DNA of 64,000 bases from Mercenaria mercenaria. Its lineage: Eukaryota; Mollusca; Bivalvia; Venerida; Veneridae. The notes beneath the pieces were generated by a model, which searched no databases, had not been told where the DNA came from, and worked only from the letters and a program-made list of their open reading frames with translations. Position 1 is the stretch's first letter. The number at the start of each line of letters is the position of its first letter. The position numbers were made by a program, and so were the translations under genes. The stretch lies in contig NC_069371.1 in assembly GCF_021730395.1 (NCBI RefSeq), forward strand, positions 75,174,001 to 75,238,000. The letters run 5' to 3'. Positions 12,859-27,500 of this stretch are shown here, one piece after another.

Positions 12859-13817
12859 AGATACTACAATCATGGTAACAGCAATATTATTAGCACAGAT
12901 TTTAAATCTATAAATAGCACAAGTAAGGGGTTACCAAGGATGATCTCCATCCCTCTTTCTAACTTAACTACTCATGTCATTGGAGTGTTTATTTCAAAAA
13001 GGTTTTTTTCACAACAAGGTGATAATATAATATCACACATATGTATTTTTGTATGTCATCTTTGTTCTTGCAAGAGCATTAAAACATATTGTACTTTTTA
13101 TGACCTATCTCTTTTCATTCTCTCACTGAATAAGCAACTTTTTCCTGTCCACAACACAAAGGACATTGATACCATAAAAGCATTTCATTTTGAGAGCATT
13201 AAATTTCATAGTTCTGTTGAAAATGGCAATTTCACAGGTGAATGAATTCCTGGATTTCAACTTTTGGACAAAAACTGAATAGGAATTTACTTGTTCATTG
13301 TGAGTATATTTCGAAGATTAACTCAATTACGTTATCTATGAAAATCAGCCCCCTACAAATATTTCAGAGTATCATTCTAATGGAATAACCAAATCATTCA
13401 GTTACTGAATATTATCCAATAAGCAAAATAACAAGATCAATTATAGTATATTTGTCTAGTACACGCTCACTGAACAACATATTTAAACTATCTGTATTTC
13501 AATCAGATCATATGAAAACTCTCAAATCAATATAGTAAAACTGGCCTTTCATCACAAAACAATACATAAAATGACGTATATGAAAATGAAGTAAATGTAA
13601 CAATGTATGCTGAATTTTGCTCAGACCTTGCCTATCTACCTTTATTTTCAAAGCTAAATCAATGGGAAAAGAATTTTTCATCCATTTTAATACTTAACAA
13701 AAATTTCTAGAGTTTGTCAACATCTTATAGATAAAGTGGATACTTTCAAGTGTTCACAAGCTGCTTGAGTCTGTCAAAAACTGTTTCTGGACAAGGTGGG
13801 AAAATAGTTAGGCTTCT

Positions 13818-14285
13818 TTAAGGTAGTTCGAATCAACATTTTTTTCTACAATGTAGAATTTGATTAAACCCCGATTTTTCAAAACTTCAAAATATGAATA
13901 TAAATTCAGCAAATTTTTCTACAATGTAGATTTTAATGAAGCTTCTCACAGTCGTAAATAAACATATTGTCTATAATGTGGTGAATTAAATGTACAGGTC
14001 CGTGCTTATATTTGAGATATCTGACTTTATCTAAAGTGAACCGTACATTTTAAGATAATTATAAGACATTATTTTAAATTATTTAAAGTGTCAGATTTTT
14101 AATATCATATTTCAACTTTAGAAAGATAGTAACAGTGCCATTGTAATGAATTTACTCAAAGGTTGCCATCAGTTCATAAAATAATTTTCATTTCCATATG
14201 CCGAATCCAGGCTTTATTCTGTGTTTTTCCAGATAAATATATGTTACGCAATCACCTCTGGTTCAAACGTGCAGAACTACCTTAA
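13818..14285. mobile_element. MITE with TTAAGGTAGTTC terminal inverted repeats
   Basis: The left end reads 'ttaaggtagttc' and the right end is its inverse 'gaactaccttaa', a 12-bp perfect inverted repeat whose outer bases are TTAA. The ~468-bp interior has no open frame of note and includes a doubled word 'ttctacaatgtaga'. Confidence 0.75.
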
Positions 14286-15857
14286 TTAAAGCAACTGACT
14301 AACATAGCTTTGGCAAAAAGTGTTTTCTCTCAAAAATCGATGAAATGCAGGTGCTGCGAAAGTGAAAAGTGATAAACTCTTATTGATATACGAGATTTAC
14401 AAGACAGCTTGATAAAATTACCAAAAATATTGTGAAGAAAAAGAGTAAACCATTGTAATACTTTTTGACAGATAAAGAAGATCAACATTCTTCTTACTAT
14501 TCTTGCCTATATTTCACACTAATTCTCACATAATTTATCATTTTTTTAGTGTCATATATACATTCTACTCCAAACTTAATGGAAATGAACATGCTGAAAC
14601 ATTTTACATTAACTATGGGCATGTAGCTTTAAGGCCACAATCCAATCCAGTAAGATATCTGAGATAATTAAATCCTTACTTCAACTAGATTAAATAAAAT
14701 AGGTTTTCTCAATCAATAAAAGCTGTAAGCTGTTTTATTACAATTTTGCTTTCTAAATAAAACGTATCAGTTTTCACTTTTAATTGAGCAATATAAATGT
14801 AATTATGTACTAAATTTTATGTACATGTAATGGCGACGTAATAAAGAGGTGCAATAATGACTAGCGCTAACTGCACTGTAATACCAACAATGCTTTCAGT
14901 ACATCATTGCTAGCAAGTTTATTTCTCCAGTATCTCTACAGTATCCATGGTTACAGACACAACAATGCAAGGCCTGAGAAATTAAGCATTCATAATTTAT
15001 ACCAAAACATGTATTAAAATGACAAATGAAAAATAATTACAATGCAAAAAATGATATGAAGTCTTGATTATAAGACAGCCCTAAACATTCTATCGTACCA
15101 AACAGAACTCTTGAAGTGAGGCTATATATAAATTCTCTTAAGGCAACCAAAAACTTGACAACAAATGAAAAAACTATACAGAGCTTCCAACTCATAAAAA
15201 TGTTTAACACTGAAACATAGTTTTTAAAAATTAGTAAATGAACAGGTGTCTTATTACATGGGAAGTGATAAAGCATTCACATAACTGTAATTGACCTATA
15301 ACCATTCAACAAACAAGCTTCAAATCTTCTCTCATAATTATGTACACCTAGACAACTATATATAGGTACATAAACACTGACTAGGATTATGACATAGCAA
15401 GAGATGAGAACAAATCTTGACACTTTAATACTACTATACTACTTTAATTCTACTGTTAAGTCTTCTATAACAACACTGTCACTTTTCATATTCTCATTTT
15501 GTCGGTAAAAGACCAGCACTTTTCATACTATTAATCTAACAGCCGACGTAACCCTGCCCATAATACTTGTGAGGGGTGTGAGGCAGTATGAAGAGACAGA
15601 TGGACTATTTATTACTACTACAAACCCGTAACCAGCGATTTTAGATGTAGGTAAAAAGAAGAATTAAGGTAGTGGATGCATAATGACAATCGGCACTTTC
15701 TGTTCATTTACGTATTCCATTATAGTACATGATTTTGGCATTCTCTGGATGTAATAAAAAAAATATTTTCGCTTATGGCAGAATTACCTGTATGTGATAC
15801 AAGAATATATAACTGCACAGAAACTGCAAATTGTTATTACAGGTGCACCACCTAACA

Positions 15858-16094
15858 TAAGGCGCACCATGAGAAAACCAACATAGTGCTTTTGCGACCA
15901 GCATGGATCCAGACCAGCCTGCGCATCCGCACAGTCTGGTCAAGATCCATGCTGTTCGCTAACGGTTTCTCCAATTGCAATAGGCTTTGAAAGCGAACAG
16001 CATGGATCCTGACCAGACTGCGCAGATGCGCAAGCTGGTCTGGATCCATGCTGGGTGCAAACGCGCTATGTTTGTTTTCTCATGGCGTGGCTCA
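15858..16094. mobile_element. Palindromic MITE (fold-back) of ~237 bp
   Basis: Left arm words 'accatgagaaaac' and 'gaccagcatggatcc' reappear inverted on the right as 'ggatccatgctgg' and 'gttttctcatggcg'. A second, inner pair of inverted words ('ctgttcgctaac' and 'gcgaacag') makes it palindromic at two scales. No coding capacity. The open frame read through it is an accident of the palindrome. Confidence 0.75.
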
Positions 16095-16479
16095 CATGTA
16101 ACTGCAGTTTCCTTTGTCTTCAGGTAGTTCAAGGTCCGACATCAAAATGGTTAAAATACTTTTTACCACAGTTAATCCAACCACCAGTCTTTTGTACCAG
16201 GACCAACTTACACTACACCAGAGTCTGACAACTTTCCCTCATGAATCAAAGGTAGAGAAATAATGACTTCTGTCAAATCATCGTTGTGAACACTGCCTTG
16301 TCCTGGGATAAGATTAACAAACTCCCAATTGACAGTAAATTAGTGTTTTTCCTGCTAAGCAAATGGAGAGGATTTAACTATTTTCCAAAAAATCTAAATT
16401 TACACTTCCTTTGTAATATCTTAAAATTTCCCAACAAAAATTGTAGCAGGAAATAAATGACTCTTAACTTAAAAAGTTT

Positions 16480-16695
16480 TTGGTCATATTAAATTTCATG
16501 TGCATGGAATTTTGAGGTTTTGACAATAAAAAACACACTATTTTTTGGTAATATGTATTCTAAGATTTCAACTCTGACAATAAAATAAATGAAAATTTTG
16601 TTTGTTCAGTGGCATTCAATTTTGTGGATAAACACAACCACGGAATCCACAAAATAATTCAGTCCACCACAAATATCAATGATCTCACAGTATTT
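16480..16695. mobile_element. Diverged MITE, ACTGTGAAAT-type family
   Basis: The right end 'caatgatctcacagta' and the inner words 'ttttgtggataaac' and 'cacggaatccacaa' match the palindromic family at 24,158-24,345. The left boundary is uncertain. Confidence 0.4.
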
Positions 16696-17025
16696 TCACT
16701 GTCAACTCAATATCGGAGTCTTGAAAATTAAATAATTTGTACAATTTTAGGGGGAAAAAACATTCAAATTCACAGACAATAAATTACTTTATCTACATGT
16801 ACCATGAGGAAATTTTATGCATTTAAAACATTTTAAAAATGGGCATGAAAAATGTACACATGTTGAATACACCTTACAGAAAAGCATACAGACAGTCAAT
16901 TAATGAAAGTTAACGAGTATAAACTGTACAATATTTTACAGCTGCTTTTTACATGTATTTTAACAATTTTAGGAACAGACTTCTGGCAAAATCTGAACTT
17001 AAAATTTACTCTCCAGACTTTTGTC

Positions 17026-17150
17026 TCATTTACTCTTAATTTTTGTATAATAAATTTTCTAAACTTTTGTATAATTAATTTTCTTAACTTTTGTACAATC
17101 CACTCACAAAATCAGTATAATTTACTCTGTAAATTTTTGTATAATTATGT
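17026..17150. repeat. Short AT-rich tandem repeat
   Basis: The phrase 'aacttttgtataat' recurs about every 27 bases, four to five times and imperfectly. It makes a repetitive peptide in one frame, but nothing suggests it is coding. Confidence 0.6.
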
Positions 17151-17774
17151 GAATAAGCACATGAATTTGAGAGAACACCTCAGCACTTGAAGCGAAGTTG
17201 TTAACGATAAAACTACACAACTAAAAGACCAGAATAGCACTGTATGAATATAAAGTCAAGCTAAATATTTCACTACAACACATTTTGGCTTTTCATTCCC
17301 TCTTTTTGTGATTAAATAAAACCTAGTTAACAAATAAAACTCTGTTAATACATTGCAATGATACAACCCTGTATATCTAGGTATTTGTTCTCTCAAGCTA
17401 TAATGATCAGCATATAAGCAAATGACCAAATCAAACAATTTCTTAGTTTTAAAAAAAAGTGTTGGCACAAAAACAACAATAGCCACTTGGCCTGCCCTGG
17501 TATGTACCTAGAGTTAAAATCAGTTTGTCGTCGGCTGATAAAAAGCTGTTATATTCTCATACACCAGTGGAAATGTTTATAATGTGGAGAACATTCTCAG
17601 TTTTGTACGAATTATTTTAATGACATCACGTGACACAAAATATGATTACTTGCCTACACCATATCATACCACGTTCTTTTTAACGTGTTCATTTCTACAC
17701 CCTTTCTCTCATCTTCAAACATAAATTCCTGATTTCATCCCAGAATGATATGAAGTCATGGTTCGTTTCAACTG

Positions 17775-18050
17775 GTGACCAGTATGAAAATCACATTATG
17801 TGAAACAGACTATAAATCACACTGCTCAATAGAGACCAGAATGAAAGTCACATTATGTGAAACAGACTATAAATCACACTGCTCAATAGAGACCAGAATG
17901 AAAATCATTTATGGTGAATCCGACTATATAACAAACTGCTCAATGCTGACCAGAATGAAAATCACATTATGTGAAACGAACTATACATCACACTGCTCGA
18001 TGGAGACCAGAATGAAAATCACATAAGGGGAAACAGACTATACATCACAC
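17775..18050. repeat. 57-bp tandem repeat, five units
   Basis: The word 'accag(a/t)atgaaa' recurs at 17,778, 17,835, 17,892, 17,949 and 18,006, exactly 57 bp apart. Because 57 is divisible by three, one frame stays open as a 19-residue repeat, but there is no start context, domain or splice context to support coding. It lies about 420 bp downstream of the ARL5 stop codon and so may be transcribed as 3' UTR. Confidence 0.9.
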
Positions 18051-18472
18051 AGCATGTGAATTTTCAGGTAATGATAAATGTTCTTATTTGTGAAAAACCG
18101 GTGGCATACCCTAATAATGTGTTTGACAGTGCAATTATTGACTGTACAATTTTTTGACACATTTCTGCTTCATGTTATGGCAGTTATAGACTCACTTTGA
18201 TTTTTCACCCCTCTAGGAGTATAAAACGACAGGAAAATCCTTCAAACATTCCCTTCCATATATAGTTTTTCTATACACTCAGAGAGAACAAGTTTTTCAA
18301 AACTGGCAACAACTTCCTGTTTCCTGAAATACTCTCCTATTTTGAAGGAGAATAAGTTCCTCTTCCTGTTTGAGATCTTCCATATGAACCAGGACAATAA
18401 TAACATCCTCCTTTACTGGCAAGTTTTGATATAATACATGAACAATTCCTAACTAAACATCTATACTACAGG

Positions 18473-18521
18473 TCATCGTTTCTTTAAGTTATTTGTAATC
18501 CATTCTAGTCCCTGATACAAT
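18473..18521 (-). CDS. ARL5: ARL5 coding exon 6 (C-terminus and stop)
   Basis: Acceptor tttcag|ATTGTA. Encodes [15 protein letters not shown] and a TGA stop at 18473-18475. This short exon is too small to be seen as an open frame. It was found by searching for the family C-terminus (LCQGLEW in vertebrates), and its phase fits exon 5 exactly. The last few residues differ from vertebrate ARL5, as is usual for this tail. Confidence 0.94.
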
Positions 18522-21500
18522 CTGAAATAGAATTATAATAGAATTATATTCATTAATACAGAGTTAACATTCTACTCTTCTTCCTGCTTAATACTGATTT
18601 TTAAGGCTTTGAAACGCAAAACGTCAGGCAGTTAAAACTGACAAGTATATAAAATCTTCCAATGATATTTACATTTTAACTTAATCATTTTACAATGACT
18701 TAGAAATTAGTATGTCAAACATGCAAGACAAAGTTCTGCTTTCTGAAATTCTGACCAGTACTACAGCCAACCTTATGCTGAATCATGTAATTTAAGAATA
18801 AACCTCATAAATAGCAATTCATGCTGTACCCTATCATTTCAAACGATGATGAATGTATGTACAGGGCTTTTCATCCTTACAAAACAGAGGTCAATATTCA
18901 GCCACTTCCTGGTTGAAAAAAGGCCATTTTTCGTAATTGTGGCAGAAGAACTTCCACAAAGGTAAACAAAAAAAAAAAATTCTTTAAATATACTGGTTGG
19001 GAACCATTTTCCGGACACATTTTCATATTTTGGCTCCATTATTCCCTAAAAACAAATTTGACATAAATGACGCCCACACTGCACAAACTTCAGCTCCTTC
19101 CACATCCGATGTTGTAATTAGCATCGCGTTGTGACATAAAATATGGGTTCCATGGGGCCTCAAATAGGGTCCCTAAAATAAGTTATTTTTCCCGTCAGGT
19201 AAACCAGTATCCGGACAAATATTTTGACAGTGTTTTGTTTTTAATTTGATATCAAAATAAGTAATTTAACTATTTCTACACATTTCTTTATCATTCATCT
19301 CTTCAAAATTGCACATGAAACATAACCCGACGTTCAATAGCAGCTACGAAAGCAAACCGAGGTTGACTATAAAAACTCGAATTTCGTCTTATACGAATTC
19401 TCGATACTTCCAATAGATATAGAATAAAATTAGTGCAAAAATCGACAGCCCTGCATCTTACGTAACCTTTAGGGTAAAATTAAAAGTAGAACATGTTATC
19501 AGCAAACAATTATTATGTAGTTTGATTATTTCGTCCCCACTTGATACCTCGGCATGTGTGAACTACTGCGCATGCGCAATGCTATCTTCATGCCCCGTTA
19601 AGACAGAAAGTTGTTTTGTAAACGCAGGTGAGTTATCATCAAAAACCCAAACATTATACAGCCTAATAAAATAGTGGTTTGTTGTAAACATGAAGAACAA
19701 ACATCTTAATGATCTAGATAAGACAATTACATGAATAACAAAGAAATAAAGCGGATATTACATGTGTCCGGAAACTGGTCATGTCCGGAAAAGGGTTCCC
19801 CACCCAGTACACAAATCATATTTCACAAATAAGGAAGTAATGAGCTCATTTAGGATTAGGAAACCACCGAAGTTTCTTTCTATGTTAAAAACATCTTTTC
19901 CCAACATAAGCATTCTAATCGCTTATGAATTTTCCAATTTAAAAGGCCAGGCCTGGTGTACACTGGGTAATGTGTACCTCTCTACATCCTGATCACATTC
20001 ACTTTTCTATGAATTTGTGCCTCAAAGCATGTGATATTGAAAAACACAGCTGGATATCAATCATGAATGTTTTAAAATTGATATCTGTGCCTACCAATAT
20101 AACCGTACAACAAAACCAATATGAAAAATATCAAATCTGCAACTTGATGAAAATAAAAAGACAGCATACCCTTCTCCTGTTAGTGCACAGCATGCCTGTA
20201 TATGCCAGGGGTGATCTTTGATTGTTGTCAAATTTAAATGCTGTGAAATCTCAGCTGCCGACATTGAACCTTTGATATCCTGTTTGTTTGCAAATATTAA
20301 CACAGCTGATTTCTTCAAATCCTGAAATAAACACATTAAAACAGCAAATTAAGTGAGATTCAATATAATGCAACAAGCATTGGCTAAAACCTGACCAATA
20401 CTTTTAAGTGACTTGCCTCCCGATATACATTTATTTCTGATGTAGGGATAACAGAAGTTTTTCGCATAAAATTCTAACATTTGCAGAATCCAGAGTGACT
20501 GCAGAATCCAGAGTGACTGGTTTCTGCTTTCCAAACCTTGAAATTTCGGCTTAAAGTGGAATTATGCGCATTTTTAGGTAAAAATCCAGCTGAAATAGAT
20601 GTGTGTGTATAAAGGGTGGAGGAAATTATAGCTTTTAACCCAGTATACCAAATACTTCCTGTACGAAATAATAACTTTCCAAATATGACTTTTCTTATTT
20701 TGACTGGGGCAGTCATTTTAAGAAAAGTCAAACTGCATGCAGAAGTTACTTCCCTTCAACTTCAGAAATCTCTACCTACAGATAAGGGAGATTACTGCCT
20801 AGAAAATTGAAGAAAAGAACTATTATTTTATTAGTCCAATTTCTTTACTTCTAAAGCATCAACTTCAAATACTTATGCAGCATTATCGTTAATTTAACAC
20901 ATTTAAATGCACAGCAACCGAAAACAATGTTTTATAAATAATACACCAAAACACACTATGTGCAGTAAGATGCGCATAATGCCACTTTAAAGTAGTAGAC
21001 CTATAATGACAATATACAGGTCCACAATGAGAGGCTAAAATTGAATGAGGCAAATGAGAAAGGGCATTGTTTGTGGTTTTTAGATTAACCCTTATCATGC
21101 TGGTCTCGACTGATTCCACCTTTGCCACCAGTGCAGATCATAATCAGCCTGCACATCCATGCAGTCTGATCATGACCTGCACTGTTCACCAGTCTGTCAG
21201 TGTCTTTTTGGTAACACCCCTTTTAACAGTTAACAGTACTGTCCAAACTGAAAGACAGACAAGTTCACTATAGAAAGTTAGCATGGTAAGGGTTAATTTG
21301 AATACCAGATGCATTCATTTAGGTGAACTACACCAATAGCAAGAAAATTGACCGAGGCAAATGCGACAGAAAAGCTGACCAAGGCAAGTGCCTCGGTTGC
21401 CTAAACAGTCACTACAGCCAAGATTAATATATTCCAAGCATGCGATTTCGGAATTTTCCAATTTTAACGTGCAGTTATGAGCACCCATAGCTACTTCATG

Positions 21501-24500
21501 TCTGAAGAATGCAAAGTTGCCAAATTGCTAAACAAGATCACGTAAACACATGGAAATTGCTGACTCCATCATGGACGCACTACCTTAAGTTTGGAGAAGT
21601 TATGACTTTGTAATTCTGCTCCCCCTTTATAAACAGCTAATTAAGAGGTGATGATATTTGTCCATGTTGGCAAAGTAATTGCCTCTATGTTTATGGTAAA
21701 TACACATCTTGCATTAAAGTAATTTATGGCCAATGATTACCCAGACTAATCTGACACCATTTTGTCAGCCAAGAGTTACTAGTCCTTGTACACTAACTTA
21801 TATTCATAACAAATCCTAGTGTCATGGAATACTTTCACACTTAATATCTATAAAACTGGTGTTAATATAAACTGCAGTATTGTATAATTACTATATTTTA
21901 TGATGACATTTACACCCAATAATAACAGGCTATAATTGAATGGCGCAGGTGTTTAACTGTTGATGCAGTAATTAATTTTCCTATTTTTCTCATGCAATGT
22001 ATCCCTGGTGACCACAATGTGACAATAGTCTTCTATCAGCTACTGTAACACAAAATGCCTCTGCAATATGTGAGAAGCGAATGTAAGGACCTAACAATAT
22101 TACAGTATAACCTGTATTAAGAGACTATTCATGGGCCAAACCAAATGTGGTCTCTTAATACAGGTGGTCTCCTAATCCAGGTGCGATGCTTTTCTGTTGC
22201 ACAAACATACTTCGTTATTTACAACATTGTATGTTGAAATGCTCCAGTAATGAAAGTGTAAAAAACAAAGTATATATTTTCAGCTTTATTTACCAGTGAC
22301 TGTGTAATCCCTTCATAGTTATTCGTGCGGCAGCAGCCCGTACAATTTGTTCAAACTGGCTCAAAGTGACAATATTAACAGCTGATCTCACATTAAGGTC
22401 ACTAAAGGATGACCTGTGAATGCAAATACGGAGGTCGCTGGTCGCGTTAGACAGGTGGTTGCTTAATTAAGTGATTTTATGCTATAGGGAAATGTGTTTG
22501 GCAGCCTCAAATCCGGTCGCATTCAATAGGTAGTCACTAAATACAGGTGGTCATTAGAGCAGGTTGGATTATACTTGCAGATTGACTGATTTAACTATCC
22601 ATACTATGTGCTCTATTTTAAATACACTCATGAGCTGGACCGTGAAATTTCCATAAATCACCATTTGGAGTTCACTGACATTACCATAATCCTTAACAAA
22701 CTTCTCTAAGACTTTAAGCCTATACACACCTCATTTGCCATCATTTTGTACAGTTCTTCTTTGGTAATTGATAATCTCTCTCTATCTGTGCTGTCCACCA
22801 CCAGTATTATATACTGAAATAAACAACATAATTATCTCTCAATGCACTGATAATTTACACATCATTAATACTGTACCAGTTAATGTATATTTGACTGTGT
22901 CATTGTGTGTATCCATTATATCATGAAACAACAATCTCTCTACCCTGATAAATGGTAATTAAATAGCACAGACAACTATATAACTAATCAGCATATTCAC
23001 TGTATCAATTAACATATGATATATAGTATGTATTTTTGTGTGCAGTAATTTATAACTTAATCATGACACCAGGAGTTCTAACTGACCAATCAGAGAGCTG
23101 TATTTTCAAATACCTGCCAGTTTCCACATGGGTAAAACAAAGTATTTTTACAATGAACCTATAGTGACTTTAGAAATAAATGTCAGACTATTTCAATAAT
23201 CAAATTAGTTTTTCGACTGCGCATGCTCCAGACGATGCTACTATACAAACAACAAAACTTCAAAGTTTCATTGAAATTATATGGATTTAATACTATGACT
23301 TTAGATTAAAGTTTAAGATTTTACACAGGGAGTCTATGATAAAGTCCAAGTAAGATGTAATCATTACCCATGTGAAATTAGTATCATTCCGCTATGTTTT
23401 CGACATGTTAAATTATGAATTGACGTCTAATGAAATAAGAGGTCTTGACATCAACCCGATATTGCTTTCAACTAAGATTATATTATTAACACAGGGAACA
23501 GAGTTCCATGTATGGGTGCTTTACACCTGGCATGCTAAAGTATGAGGGAAGCTTGCACAATGCTCCAGATTCAAGTGTTTGACAGAAGTTTATTCACACA
23601 CTCGGCACTACCTGCTACACAATGAAAGAAACCATTTTTATTTATAACAAAGGAGACTAATACAAGAGACTGGTTTCAAGGAAATACAACAGACTAAAAG
23701 ATGAATATACAGTGAGTGCATGCTGAACAGACAGTTTAAGGGGGTCAAGCAAAAATATCTCCAATGCAAAAAAATATTTCTTTTTATACTGCAATTATCC
23801 CAATCAAATCTAATATGTACTTTGTAATTTTCGCCCCGTAAGTAAACAATATGTGCAGTTTGTAATTGTATGTACGTACTGTAAACGAGGGGTAATTTCA
23901 TTCTTATATGGGTACTTGTACTATACATCCATTCAAAGACATTCAGTAAATATTGATTTACAATCTGTAATATCCGAAGTAAATATGTTTTACAATGATT
24001 CATGAAAAGAAAATTTTAAGAAATCTGGACAACGACTGAACTTCAATGTTACAAACGTTTGTAGTTTCTTTTGACTACAATGTCATGTATGTCTTATGTC
24101 ATCAGACATAACAAAATAATATACTTAAGATTAACATTAGCTCTCAGGGTTTTAATATAGTGTGAAATCATTAATATTCATTCGGCTACTAATTTTCATG
24201 GATTTTAATTTTTATGGTTGAGTAAATCCATGAAATTTAAGCCGATATCATGTTATGTTCCAAAGTTGAATTCCACAAATTCATTTACCCAATAAATCAC
24301 TGTTTTGACCAGAACCATGAAATGTTGTGCTCAATGAAATTTTGTTGTTTTTGTTTCGTTTAACGTCGCACCGACACATTCATAGGTCATATGATGACTT
24401 TCCAGCTTTGATGGTGGAGGAAGACCCCAGTTGCACCTCCGTGCATTATTTCATCATGAGCAGGCACCTGGGTAGAACCACCAACCTTCTGTAAGCCAGC

Positions 24501-27500
24501 TGGATGTCTTCCTCACATGAAGAATTTAACGCCCCGAGTGAGGCTCGAACCCACATCGGCAATGGGCAAATGATTTGAAGAAAAAAGTACTTCAAACTTG
24601 GAACTACATGTTGTTCTTTTTTCAGCTCCATAATACTCTAATGAACAATAAAGTAGCTACCAACTATAACAAATCTGCCCAAGACTATGACACATATATT
24701 GCTATGGATACAGAACTGCACTTTGTTGTATCATATCTTACATGTACAATTGTTGAAATGTAATTCTTTGAAATGGCATCTCAAGTAGCAGTAACTAACA
24801 TAGCATAATCCAATATGTGCAGTCTGATCATGGTCTGCACTGTTCGCTATTCTGATAGTGAATTTTCAATGAACTCCCCTTTGAACAATAAGCGGTACTG
24901 CCAAAATTGAATTATAGACCAGTCCATTTTAGAAATTTAGCAGTGTAAAGGTTAATGAAGACAAAAACAAATGCAGTGTTTGCTTCATAACTGTCCCATA
25001 AACAACAGATACATCATGCCTGCAGGAAGGGGGAAAACTGTGTACGACTTTCTCTCTCTTGATTAAGTACAGCTTAAATGTTAATATATTCAAGTAATAA
25101 GGAACTTTGATATTTGTACTTCAAAAATGAAGTGGAGAGGCTGACTCATGTGTTGTATAAGTGTGCAACAACAAAACTGACACTGCACTAGTCTAAACGG
25201 TAAACAGATTTCATGAAAACTACAAACAAGCAATAAAAACATCTACTGACGAACAAACAGTGTTTGGACTCAAGTCAGTAGTTCTCTGGTTTGAATGAAA
25301 CTTACAAAACTATTGACATTCATAATAAGCATTTAGTTTATACTAATTTATTTAAGCTTGATTCTGATGATATCTTGAAGCTTATTTGAAGTGCTCTTGA
25401 GTCAGTCTCTTGCAACAAAGCTATTGACATACCTTGTGTTAAGATGGTCTTGTATGTTGATGGGGAACCAGTCTACATCATCTTATCTTGGCAGTGTTTG
25501 TAGACAGGGCACCAGCGTACATCAGCTTACCTGCTCAGTTTTCTTTGATGGGAACCAGTCTTTATCAGCTTATATGGGAAGTGTTTGTTGATGGGAAACC
25601 AGTCTACATAAGCTTACCTGCACAGTGTTCATTGACAGGAACCAGTCTTTATTAGCTTACAGTCATGGCAAAATAGTTTCAAGACTTGTCAGACAACCCA
25701 GGATAACCCATCGGACCAAATGGAAACTCGTCTGACCGGAAGTAATGAAAAATGAACAGATGCAAAAGAAAACTGCCTTGTAAAAACACTTTGGCAGTAG
25801 TTAAAACTGACCTGACCGTATCTGACATATGGTCAGACGCCCCGACTGCAACCACGTCAGACCTAGACGGGATTTTGCCATGACTGCAGGGGTCACGCTG
25901 TCGATCGCCATTTGAGCCATTTGCGACAAAAAATTAAATGTGGCTCCGAAATTTTCTAATTGGCGAAAATGGCCCAAAGCTATATCTGTCTGCATATTGC
26001 CAGTTTTACGAACCAAAAGGTGTGAAAAATCGATAATCTGTGTAGACACAACATCCGTTATTGAAAGGGAGGGAGCCAATTTGCAATTATTTTATTTAAT
26101 CAGGCAGTTAATTGGCGTTAATTAGATTATTGAATAACAAACTGGATAATTATAATAATCATTTTGTGCACTTTATACGATTTTATGAGCAGTCGGCCGT
26201 TAGACAAATTTTGTATGATTGCCGAGGGTTAGTTTGGGCAAAAACAAATTAAAATGCTTTAGACAAGCAGAAATTGTAAGTATTGAATAGCTATGATGAT
26301 AGAAAAGCAATAAAACATAGGTATTTTATCAAATATTTAATTCCAACTTACGTTTTCCGAAATTGTCACCCGTTTTCGCAACCGTGATTTTCGGATATTT
26401 CTGTCATTTCTGACGAGATTTTTTAGTGCAGTCTTAATAAAAAGCCAATAAAAAGTCTACCTTTAAGAAAAATATGACAGCTGTTGCAAAAGGACCTCTT
26501 ATTTTGAAGTATTTTTCAAGAATAAAACATGATAAGGCATCGAACCCCACCCACTTATAGGCAATGTGCAAAATAAAACACTGTTTTTTTTAAACATTTT
26601 TTTTTCTTTTTTGACATCTTTATTTTAAATGTGATTTTCAGAATTTTTTTATTAAATGGCAGATGTTTATAAAAATGATAATTTTAGAAATTAACACAAA
26701 TTGATTTTCTAAATAGCTTTTTAAAGGGTTACTAAGAAATATGTTATAAAAACATTAATTTCTTAAGTAGTATGAATACTTTGGTACATATAATGTAGTC
26801 CTACAAGAACGTCAATGCTATGCGCTTCGCCGTTGTTGGCCTCATAATTTTATCTTCGGAAAAAGCAGTGGCTCAGAGAAAAAAATTCCCAGTGTGACCC
26901 CTGATGACCACAGGCACCAGTATCGGACCTGGGACAAAAATATGTTTGTTTTCATCCTAAATGAGTTAAAAATGAAAAATATGTAGTGAAATATGAGCCC
27001 CCTTCAAAATATACATATGTCTACTGAAGGCCAGAATCTCGAGAATCGAGCCTGCGAGCAATGGGTTCACTTCCCGGGCCGTTGTGAAATAAATTCCCTA
27101 GACAATTAAACAAACTACCTATCACCATTTCACGTGTACATTTAGCTACAAAATGAGACCGACCCCAAGTCTGTAGCCCTACCCATTCATGAAATATCTA
27201 TCAGAAAACGAGTGCCTTTCTGCTGAAAGTTCCAGGTAGACAGAAATGTGGCACTGTTGAGCGCAAATAACCAATCTGCGCTATTTACCAAACGCGCAGC
27301 GCATATAACAAATATTTGTACGTTGGTTATATGCGCAACGATTTACCAATCGTTGCGCAGGATAAATTTAACCTGCGCGATTTACAAAATGCGCAGCGCA
27401 AATAACAAATGTAACTTTATATATCAGAAATTTGCATTTCGTGTTTGATAAATCATGCAGTTGGTCAATTTATTAATAAATATAGATGTCAATGCTGAAT

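Larger units (their letters stand above)
9520..18472. other. Non-coding region downstream of ARL5
   Basis: Nine kilobases of AT-rich sequence follow the ARL5 stop codon on the minus strand. No open frame shows conserved protein features. It holds the MITEs and tandem arrays listed separately and otherwise nothing I recognise. The ARL5 3' UTR must begin at its right edge, but I cannot place its poly(A) site: the nearest candidate signals on the minus strand are kilobases apart and unsupported. Confidence 0.7.

Noticed and set aside
12940-13245. 101-codon open frame with ATG
   Set aside because: No recognisable motif, AT-driven composition, no splice or promoter context.
17775-18026. 83-codon frame of 19-residue repeats
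   Set aside because: Follows from a 57-bp tandem repeat whose unit length is a multiple of three. No evidence of translation.
23638-24003. 121-codon minus-strand frame in ARL5 intron 3
   Set aside because: AT-rich chance frame rich in Cys, Leu and Ile without any family pattern; not joined by splice sites in phase with ARL5.
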